The notes beneath the pieces were generated by a model. The model worked only from the letters and a program-made list of their open reading frames with translations. It ran no database searches and was not told the origin of the DNA. A DNA stretch of 5,740 nucleotides from contig JAOAAW010000136.1 of the NCBI GenBank assembly GCA_026418655.1, forward strand, positions 1 through 5,740, given 5' to 3'. Shown piece after piece: positions 1 to 5,023 of the stretch. Each line of letters opens with the position of its first letter. Within the stretch, counting starts at the first letter, position 1. Both the position numbers and the translations under genes were made by a program. The DNA comes from a bacterium (GTDB lineage Bacteria > Ratteibacteria > UBA8468 > B48-G9 > DTJG01).

Positions 1-1
1 G

Positions 2-121
2 CATGGGATCGAATTTGCTTCTATAGTCCAAAAAGAAAACATAATAGGTGTCCAATTTCATCCTGAGAAAAGTGGAACTCCAGGAGTGTTGATGATAAAA
101 AACTTTCTGAAAATGAAATAA
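2..121 (+). CDS. hisH: HisH, imidazole glycerol phosphate synthase glutaminase subunit, C-terminal end only (5' partial)
   Basis: Only the last 39 codons are present; the gene enters from the left edge and ends at TAA 119-121. The peptide contains GVQFHPEKSG, the class I glutamine amidotransferase signature that carries the His and Glu of the Cys-His-Glu triad. The catalytic Cys would lie outside the window. It is followed by the usual short helix (LMIKNFLKMK). HisH hydrolyses glutamine and channels ammonia to HisF, making imidazole glycerol phosphate and AICAR in histidine biosynthesis in the cytoplasm. The FHPEKS form and the directly following hisF, separated by only 2 bp, support HisH over other class I amidotransferases such as TrpG, PabA or GuaA. 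The pairing suggests the two subunits are co-translated. The assignment rests on a short fragment plus the neighbour. Confidence 0.9.
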   Translation, partial: HGIEFASIVQKENIIGVQFHPEKSGTPGVLMIKNFLKMK

Positions 122-123
122 CC

Positions 124-882
124 ATGCTCACAAAAAGAATAATTCCATGTCTTGATATTAAGGAAGGAAGAGTTGTTAAAGGTGTGCATTTTAAAAACCT
201 CAAAGACGCAGGAGACCCCGTGAATTCAGCAATTTATTATTGTGAGCAGGGAGCCGATGAGCTTGTCTTTCTCGATATAAGTGCAACATTGGAAAAAAGA
301 AAGACCATAAAGGAACTTGTTAGAAACATTGCATCCAATATTTCAATTCCCTTTACTGTGGGCGGTGGTATAAAAACTGTGAAAGATATTCTTCTATTAC
401 TGGAAAATGGTGCCGACAAGGTGTCCATAAATACTCAGGCCGTGAGAAGGCCCAAAACCATTTACGAAGCTGCAAAGAGATTTGGAAGTCAGTGCATAGT
501 TGTTGCCATAGATGCAAAAAAAATTTCTTTAAATCGCTGGGAAGTGTTTATTGAATCAGGAAAGGTTCCTACAAGCATTGATGCCCTGCAATGGGCTATG
601 GAAGTAGAAAATTTAGGAGCAGGAGAGATCCTTCTTACCAGTATAGATAAGGATGGAACACTTTCTGGTTATGATATTTTTCTGACAAAAAAGATCACAG
701 ATTCTGTTAAAATTCCTGTAATAGCTTCAGGAGGTGCAGGAACAGTGGAACATCTTTATAGAGTGCTTGTAGAAGCTAATGCATCTGCTGTTCTTCTTGC
801 ATCACTCTTACACTTTAGAAAACTTACAATTCCACAAATAAAAAAATTTTTAAATGATAGAAATATTCCTGTAAGATTATAA
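124..882 (+). CDS. hisF: HisF, imidazole glycerol phosphate synthase cyclase subunit
   Basis: The 252-residue product has the usual HisF length and (beta/alpha)8-barrel pattern. It opens with RIIPCLDIKEGRVVKGVHF, and the catalytic aspartates fall at the family positions, D11 in CLD and D130 in VVAIDAK. The two phosphate-binding half-barrel loops are visible as TVGGGIKT (about 78-85) and IASGGAGT (about 200-207), with GAGEILLTSIDKDGT at about 165-179. The enzyme cyclises PRFAR with ammonia delivered by HisH. D11 is retained, which argues against the LPS/flagellar amidation paralogues, where I recall this motif being changed to CLLLK-type sequence. Small departures from the common pattern are PTSID where PTGxD is usual (about 149-153) and HFR where HFG is usual (230-232). 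ATG 124 gives the family N-terminus, but no clear Shine-Dalgarno precedes it, so translation is probably coupled to hisH. It ends in tandem stops, TAATAA at 880-885. Confidence 0.96.
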   Translation: MLTKRIIPCLDIKEGRVVKGVHFKNLKDAGDPVNSAIYYCEQGADELVFLDISATLEKRKTIKELVRNIASNISIPFTVGGGIKTVKDILLLLENGADKVSINTQAVRRPKTIYEAAKRFGSQCIVVAIDAKKISLNRWEVFIESGKVPTSIDALQWAMEVENLGAGEILLTSIDKDGTLSGYDIFLTKKITDSVKIPVIASGGAGTVEHLYRVLVEANASAVLLASLLHFRKLTIPQIKKFLNDRNIPVRL

Positions 883-888
883 TAAAAC

Positions 889-1968
889 ATGAAAATTCTT
901 GTGCTGGATGATGGCATTAAAGGAAATACTAACCAAAGTATAGGAATAGCTGAAGCTCTGTGCCAAAATTTTGACGTACTTAAGTTACAATTCAAAGGGC
1001 CATCATACATCCTTCCAAAAAGAAAGGGTAGGATCAAAATAGTACCAAAGGTTATCGGTCTGTTATTAAGTCTTAATTTTTATGCTCTTGCGTTTGTTTT
1101 AATTAAATTTTTTTCAAAACAGGATATCCCGAAGGAACATTATGACCTCGTAATATCAGCGGGTTCCCTCCTTGCACCAGTAAACCTTGTAATATCAAAA
1201 AGACTGAAATCAAAATCTATTTGCATCATGACACCTGAAGGTTCCCCGATTAAAAAATTTGACTTATTATTGGTTCCTCTTCACGATTCTCTAAGGTATT
1301 CTTATTTAAAAAAACTCAGAAATGTTTTTTTCACCATTGGTGCACCAAACAGGGTAACATCATCCCTGCTTGAAGAATCCCGGAAAAAGTTAGCCAGAGA
1401 AATTTATATTCCTGAGCACCAGATAAAAGTTGCTATAATAATAGGAGGAAATGACCAGAACTACTACATAGATATCGATTGGACAAAAAATTTATTCAGG
1501 TATATAAAAAAGTTGACTAATGAGAAATATATTTTTTTTCTCACAGTATCAAGAAGAACCCCGACAAATGTTGTAAATTTTCTATTCGATAGCACAAATA
1601 CTTCTGCTTTTTTATATAGGGAATTCCCCGGTACAAAACAGAACTCACATTATTTTGGAATTCTCGCTGTATGTGACATTTTTTTTGTTACAGAAGATAG
1701 TGTTACAATGTTATCAGAAGTTTGTTCAACCGGCAAACCGGTGATTGTTGTTGGTGTTAAAAGAAGAAAAAAGAAAAAATTAATTTTTGATGCCACCATA
1801 GAAAACCTAGTTAAAAATGGTTATTGCGCCTATATCCCAGTGAATAAATTCAATGAACTTACAGAAGTACTGGAATTAATGTTAGAAAAAAAATCTTTTC
1901 CTATTCTCAATGAATCAAAAAGATGTGCGGAGAAAATTGCAGAACTGCTGAATTCGAAAGAGTCCTGA
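889..1968 (+). CDS. ELM1/GtrOC1 family putative glycosyltransferase (DUF1022, mitochondrial-fission ELM1-like)
   Basis: The product is 359 residues and resembles the ELM1 family (COG3660), named after the plant mitochondrial fission factor. In bacteria these proteins sit among envelope-glycan genes and are predicted GT-B glycosyltransferases. Visible family features are an N-terminal strand followed by GNTNQSIGIAEAL (about 12-24), GAPNRV (151-156), IIIGGND at the start of the second domain (183-189), TVSRRTP (219-225), VTEDSVTMLSE (267-277) and TGKPV (281-285). The last two resemble a nucleotide-sugar-binding site. A hydrophobic stretch at about 53-75 could be a monotopic membrane contact. 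A basic run, KRRKKKK (291-297), follows the donor-site motif. The start lies 6 bp after hisF, and its 3' end overlaps the next gene by 46 bp. The family call is fairly strong; donor and acceptor sugars cannot be read from sequence. Confidence 0.82.
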   Translation: MKILVLDDGIKGNTNQSIGIAEALCQNFDVLKLQFKGPSYILPKRKGRIKIVPKVIGLLLSLNFYALAFVLIKFFSKQDIPKEHYDLVISAGSLLAPVNLVISKRLKSKSICIMTPEGSPIKKFDLLLVPLHDSLRYSYLKKLRNVFFTIGAPNRVTSSLLEESRKKLAREIYIPEHQIKVAIIIGGNDQNYYIDIDWTKNLFRYIKKLTNEKYIFFLTVSRRTPTNVVNFLFDSTNTSAFLYREFPGTKQNSHYFGILAVCDIFFVTEDSVTMLSEVCSTGKPVIVVGVKRRKKKKLIFDATIENLVKNGYCAYIPVNKFNELTEVLELMLEKKSFPILNESKRCAEKIAELLNSKES

Positions 1969-2936
1969 TAATTTGCGGAAGTGATGTAGAAACTATTGTC
2001 TTTTTATTTCCTGCCATAAGACACATACGCGAACATTACAAGAACTCAAAATTGGATATTCTTTGTTCTCCTGAAGCAGAAAAAATCGTAAAGGAAACCG
2101 GCTGGTTTGATAAAGTAATAGGTTATCAGAAGCCTCTATTTTTCAAAATTTTGAGGGAACTGCGGAAGGAAAAATATAGTAGTACCTTATGTTTTCAGTT
2201 ATCGCTGTTTATTTACCTTGTAGGAAGTCGTAATAGATTTTTCTTTCTTACCAGAAGATTATTTTCGGATAGATTTTTTACACATGAAAGCATAAATTTC
2301 ATGAGGTTGATTGAACCTCATTTTGGGAAATGGAAGGAAAAACAACTGTATTACCCGATCACAGAAGGTGATCGGCAAAAAGCTAGAAGCATTCTCCATA
2401 TGCATAACATATCCAGTTCTGCCACGCTTATCGCAATTCACCCTGGAAATCCGGAGATGCCAGATAGATGGGATCCGTTAAATTATTCAAAGGTCTGTGA
2501 CACACTAATTGAAGAATATGATGCAAGAATTCTTCTGTTTGGAGAATCAAACGATAAGTTCATTAAAAAGATCATTTCAGCATCAAAACATTCAGATAGA
2601 ATTCTTGATATGTCTACGAGAACCAGTCCGCGTGAAATTGTATCCATTTTAGAAAAAACAAGTCTTGCTATTACCAGAAATGGTTTATTTTTATATCTTG
2701 TATGCGCTGCAAAAACCCCAGTCATAAGCATTTTTGGAGCTGGAAATCCGTACAGATATGGCCCCCTGGGAACGAAATATATAAATGTTCATACAGACAT
2801 GGATTGTTTTCCATGTAATAAAAAAAAGAAATGTCCAAAAAGTTATAAATGCATGGAAACAATAGATCACGAAAGTGTTATTGATGCAGCCCGTCTGATG
2901 CTTAACGAAGGTAAACAACTTTTTCTTTTTGAATAA
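1923..2936 (+). CDS. Divergent GT9 (heptosyltransferase-like) protein lacking usual active-site residues
   Basis: The 337-residue product follows the GT9/ADP-heptose:LPS heptosyltransferase plan. It has an N-terminal strand ERVLIICGSD (12-21) leading to FPAIRHIREHY, a second-domain start IAIHPGNPEMPDRW (170-183), RILLFGES (202-209), a TPVISIFG strand (265-272), and a C-terminal CFPC...C.....CM motif (C295, C298, C304, C310). Aligned by eye with the canonical GT9 encoded at 4027-5022, key positions differ. The GD of the IGDVIL motif is E23-T24, the TDSGPMH donor motif reads TRNGLFL (251-257), and the usual Lys before the RW/LW pair appears to be Asp181. Family knowledge places the catalytic Asp and donor contacts there, so activity may be altered or lost. 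ATG 1923 is the only ATG/GTG/TTG start in reach and adds about 11 residues before the usual N-terminus. It lies in the preceding gene, with no clear Shine-Dalgarno, suggesting coupled translation. Fold assignment is good; activity is uncertain. Confidence 0.8.
   Translation: MCGENCRTAEFERVLIICGSDVETIVFLFPAIRHIREHYKNSKLDILCSPEAEKIVKETGWFDKVIGYQKPLFFKILRELRKEKYSSTLCFQLSLFIYLVGSRNRFFFLTRRLFSDRFFTHESINFMRLIEPHFGKWKEKQLYYPITEGDRQKARSILHMHNISSSATLIAIHPGNPEMPDRWDPLNYSKVCDTLIEEYDARILLFGESNDKFIKKIISASKHSDRILDMSTRTSPREIVSILEKTSLAITRNGLFLYLVCAAKTPVISIFGAGNPYRYGPLGTKYINVHTDMDCFPCNKKKKCPKSYKCMETIDHESVIDAARLMLNEGKQLFLFE
2301..2321 (+). other. Perfect intragenic hairpin, 8-bp stem with 5-nt loop
   Basis: ATGAGGTT at 2301-2308 is the exact reverse complement of AACCTCAT at 2314-2321, with loop GATTG. 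It lies inside the divergent GT9 gene and is followed by three further T and then GGG, so it is not a good intrinsic terminator. It is one of two identically shaped hairpins 54 bp apart. Function unknown; it may be chance. Confidence 0.45.
2355..2375 (+). other. Perfect intragenic hairpin, 8-bp stem with 5-nt loop
   Basis: CCGATCAC at 2355-2362 pairs exactly with GTGATCGG at 2368-2375, with loop AGAAG. The stem is GC-richer than the surroundings and has no following T run, so termination is unlikely. It sits in the linker region between the two halves of the divergent GT9 protein (about residues 145-151). A pause or mRNA-stability element is possible, but unsupported beyond the base pairing. 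Confidence 0.45.
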
Positions 2937-2937
2937 A

Positions 2938-4008
2938 ATGAAAGTATTTCTGATGGTCCCAGAGATGGATCTTGGTGGGGTAGAGGAAGGAACTTTTGAT
3001 CTTGCAAGTGAGATGAAAAAGATGGATATAGACGTCACTATTATCTCTGGTACCGGAAGATATATTCCTTTATTGAAAAAAGCTGGCATTAAATGGTTCG
3101 ACCTTCCAACATCAAGAAAAACACCAGGCATCTTTCTTAAATCCGTTATGAAACTGAGAGAAATTCTCAAAACCGAACAACCGGATATTCTACATTGCAG
3201 AAGTAGATTTCCTGCGTGGATTGCTTATTACGCTCTTTCAGCATCCGAAAAGACGAAATTCATAACCAGCATTCACGGTTTTTATAGCTGTCCGCTCTAT
3301 AGCAAAATCCTTGCAAAAGGAGAGCGAGTAATTGTTATAAGTGATACCCTAAAACAATTTGCTATACAGAAACTCGGAGCAAATCCTGAATCTGTCAGGG
3401 TTATTCATAATGGTATAAGATTTGAACCGTATATTAATCTCGGGGCAGAAAAGCAGGGGGGGGGGGGGGTGGGGTTGGTTGGCAGACTCACAAAACTTAA
3501 AGGTTATCAATATCTCATCCAGGCATTTGCCCTCGTGAAAACAACAATATCCGATGCTGATCTATGGATCATTGGGAACGGTCCTTTTAAAAAAAATCTG
3601 GAGATGCTATGTAGTAATTTAGGAATTAGTGTAAGGTTTTTAGAGGGTAGGGCAAGTGAATACTTACCCAGAATGGATTTACTTGTTGCTCCACATATTG
3701 AAACAGAAACAATAAAGGAAGGTATAACTCCTTGGCTCGGTAGAACCGTTTACGAAGCAGAACTTTCTGAAGTACCGGTTATAACAACTCTTAATGGAAT
3801 ACCGAAGGGTACTTTTGTTAAAACCGATACAGAAATTCTTACTTCACCATGTGATAGCCAAGGAATAGCAAAAGCTATAGTCTTTGCAGTCCATCACCCA
3901 GAAGAAATAAGAGTAATGGCAAAAAATGGAAAAAATTTTGTAATTAATCATTTTTCCATAGAACAGATGGTATCAAAAACCTTAAGGGTATATCAAGAGA
4001 TTCTTTAA
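2938..4008 (+). CDS. GT4 family glycosyltransferase carrying a 14-G tract (candidate phase-variable gene)
   Basis: From ATG 2938 the product is 356 residues with the two-Rossmann GT-B layout of GT4 enzymes. The N-terminal acceptor domain starts MKVFLMVPEMDLGGVE, with the GGxE loop at 13-16. IHG (112-114), VISDTLK (133-139) and VIHNGI (155-160) precede the hinge. The C-terminal donor domain has VGRLTKLKG (181-189), IIGNGP (211-216) and GRTVYEAELSEVPVI (268-282). Retaining GT4 enzymes transfer a sugar from a nucleotide donor to a lipid-linked acceptor at the inner membrane. The first Glu of the usual EX7E motif appears displaced: E273 is present, but the residue eight before it is Pro. Four consecutive Gly (174-177), encoded by the G tract, sit just before the donor-domain strand, where a short charged or hydrophobic linker is normal. 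ATG 2938 lies 1 bp after the previous stop. A TTG at 2929 in the same frame would add MNK, but ATG fits the family start better. Substrates are unknown. Confidence 0.88.
   Translation: MKVFLMVPEMDLGGVEEGTFDLASEMKKMDIDVTIISGTGRYIPLLKKAGIKWFDLPTSRKTPGIFLKSVMKLREILKTEQPDILHCRSRFPAWIAYYALSASEKTKFITSIHGFYSCPLYSKILAKGERVIVISDTLKQFAIQKLGANPESVRVIHNGIRFEPYINLGAEKQGGGGVGLVGRLTKLKGYQYLIQAFALVKTTISDADLWIIGNGPFKKNLEMLCSNLGISVRFLEGRASEYLPRMDLLVAPHIETETIKEGITPWLGRTVYEAELSEVPVITTLNGIPKGTFVKTDTEILTSPCDSQGIAKAIVFAVHHPEEIRVMAKNGKNFVINHFSIEQMVSKTLRVYQEIL
3456..3469 (+). repeat. Poly-G tract of 14 residues, likely slipped-strand mispairing site
   Basis: Fourteen uninterrupted G residues lie inside the GT4 coding sequence, followed by T and four more G. 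No other G or C run in this window exceeds five. With 14 G the frame stays open. With 15 G the frame reaches TAA at 3498-3500, and with 13 G it reaches TGA at 3536-3538 (coordinates of the sequence as given). Long poly-G or poly-C tracts in surface-glycan glycosyltransferase genes are the known basis of ON/OFF phase variation in Campylobacter, Neisseria and Helicobacter. Its role here is inferred from length, position and frame consequences. The exact length may also vary or be misread in the assembly. Confidence 0.85.
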
Positions 4009-4026
4009 AAAGATATCTAAAGATAT
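4009..4026 (+). repeat. Short tandem direct repeat AAAGATAT in the gap between the GT4 and second GT9 genes
   Basis: AAAGATAT occurs at 4009-4016 and again at 4019-4026, giving a 10-bp period. The first copy runs into the palindrome AGATATCT (4011-4018). The repeat fills the whole 18-bp intergenic gap, the largest in the window, and ends immediately before the ATG at 4027. It contains no recognisable Shine-Dalgarno. It may be chance in AT-rich DNA; a role in translation initiation is only a possibility. Confidence 0.4.
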
Positions 4027-5022
4027 ATGAAGCGTGTTCTTTTAATAAAAACAGGCGCATTCGGGGACGTTATACTTACCTCTGTTTCTATACGTATAGC
4101 TGCAAACCTTTTTTCTGATTACAAAATTTACCTTCTGACTGCCCATTCCTATAGTGAAATTTATCAGGATTGTCCGATTATTGATAAAATTTTTACTCTA
4201 CCATCAAAAATGAGTTTAATATCCTTTCTGCAATTAATAAAAGATGTGCGTCGGTTGAAGATTGAAGTTATTGTTGATCTTCAAGGAAATTTGAAAACAA
4301 ATTTTCTCTGTTTCATACTTGGCGGAAAAAAAAGGATAGGTCTCTATAAAAAACCGGTAGGCAAATTGTTCTTAACCCATGGTATCAAAAAGCAATCTGG
4401 TTTCAACCCAATTTCATTGCAGGAAATATTTTGGAAAAAGGTAACAGGAAAAAAAATAAATGGGCACCCCCAGGTTTGGATTGACGATAAAAGAAACAGA
4501 AGTTTCCATATCTTTTTAACACAACATGGTCTTGAACAAAAAAAATACGTTGTTTTTCATCCATCCGCATCTCCAGAATGGCAAACGAAATTATGGATAA
4601 AAGAAAATTGGTTCACTCTTGCAGAATTTTTTGCGACAAGAAATTTCAAGGTTGTACTCATTGGAGATAAAAGTTCGATGAAATTGAATTCAGAAATTGC
4701 TGCATCAATGAAACATAACATAATAGATTTAACCGGAAAAACAGACTTTTTTTTGCTTGCCTTACTCATAAAGAACGCCAGAATTCTTTTGACAACTGAC
4801 AGCGGACCAATGCACATAGGAGCCGCTGTCCGAACTGAAACGGTTGCCATCTTTGGTCCGACGAACCCTGAATTGCATAGTTATCCTGGTATTAAAACTC
4901 TCAAGTCAGAAATTCCTTGTAGTCCCTGTTACAAAAAGAAATGTAAAAAGATGATGTGTATGAAATTCATTACTCCGCAAAAAGTTGTACATCTGTTGAA
5001 AATTTTGAAAAAGGATTCATAA
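4027..5022 (+). CDS. GT9 family glycosyltransferase (lipopolysaccharide heptosyltransferase-like)
   Basis: The 331-residue product is a complete, canonical GT9 protein. It begins MKRVLLIKTGAFGDVILTS, with the conserved GD (G13-D14) that supplies the catalytic Asp in WaaC-type enzymes. VDLQGNLKTN (83-92) is the usual mid-domain motif. The second domain opens YVVFHPSASPEWQTKLW (174-190) with K188 at the donor-phosphate position. RILLTTDSGPMHIGAA (252-267) is the nucleotide-sugar-binding signature, followed by VAIFGPTNP (273-281) and a Cys motif IPCSPCYKKKCKKMMCM (C298, C301, C306, C311). The family transfers ADP-heptose, or sometimes another sugar, to Kdo-lipid A or the inner core at the cytoplasmic membrane face. 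The start gives exactly the family N-terminus, although no good Shine-Dalgarno is visible in the 18-bp gap. The specific donor and the choice between heptosyltransferase I, II or III cannot be decided from sequence alone. Confidence 0.92.
   Translation: MKRVLLIKTGAFGDVILTSVSIRIAANLFSDYKIYLLTAHSYSEIYQDCPIIDKIFTLPSKMSLISFLQLIKDVRRLKIEVIVDLQGNLKTNFLCFILGGKKRIGLYKKPVGKLFLTHGIKKQSGFNPISLQEIFWKKVTGKKINGHPQVWIDDKRNRSFHIFLTQHGLEQKKYVVFHPSASPEWQTKLWIKENWFTLAEFFATRNFKVVLIGDKSSMKLNSEIAASMKHNIIDLTGKTDFFLLALLIKNARILLTTDSGPMHIGAAVRTETVAIFGPTNPELHSYPGIKTLKSEIPCSPCYKKKCKKMMCMKFITPQKVVHLLKILKKDS
5011..5015 (+). promoter_or_regulatory. Shine-Dalgarno AAGGA upstream of the nucleotidyltransferase gene
   Basis: AAGGA at 5011-5015 lies 8 nt before ATG 5024, a good spacing, and overlaps the last codons of the preceding GT9 gene. 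It favours ATG 5024 over the in-frame ATG at 5039, which has no purine-rich element before it. It is the only convincing Shine-Dalgarno in front of any gene start in this window. Confidence 0.6.
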
Positions 5023-5023
5023 A

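Noticed and set aside
124..882. HisF-like glycan amidation protein (WbuZ type) belonging to the glycan cluster
   Set aside because: The motif CLDIKEGRVVKG with D11 and the VVAIDAK motif with D130 match the histidine enzyme, and no partner amidotransferase of the WbuX/PseA kind is present in the window.
756..1037. Antisense open frame of 93 codons over the hisF-ELM1 junction
   Set aside because: It overlaps conserved coding sequence on the other strand and has no family resemblance or start signal.
1532..1686. Runs of eight T at 1532-1539 and 1679-1686 (also 4747-4754) as phase-variable tracts
   Set aside because: Runs of 7-8 A or T are expected in DNA this AT-rich and encode ordinary Phe-rich strands; they are too short and common to stand out.
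1728..1741. Inverted repeat ACCGG-CAAA-CCGGT
   Set aside because: The stem is only five base pairs and it encodes the conserved TGKPV motif, so coding constraint explains it.
2301..2375. The two hairpins as intrinsic terminators
   Set aside because: They sit mid-gene, the T run after the first is only a few bases and interrupted by GGG, and the second is followed by A-rich sequence.
2691..3170. Antisense open frame of about 159 codons across the GT9-GT4 junction
   Set aside because: It lies entirely opposite two well-supported genes, shows no recognisable domain and has the low-complexity hydrophobic look of a shadow frame.
3456..3469. G tract as a pure assembly or sequencing error
   Set aside because: Errors at such a tract are possible, but the 14-G length keeps the frame exactly aligned between two clear GT4 halves, so the tract is most simply real. 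Read-level checking is still the test.
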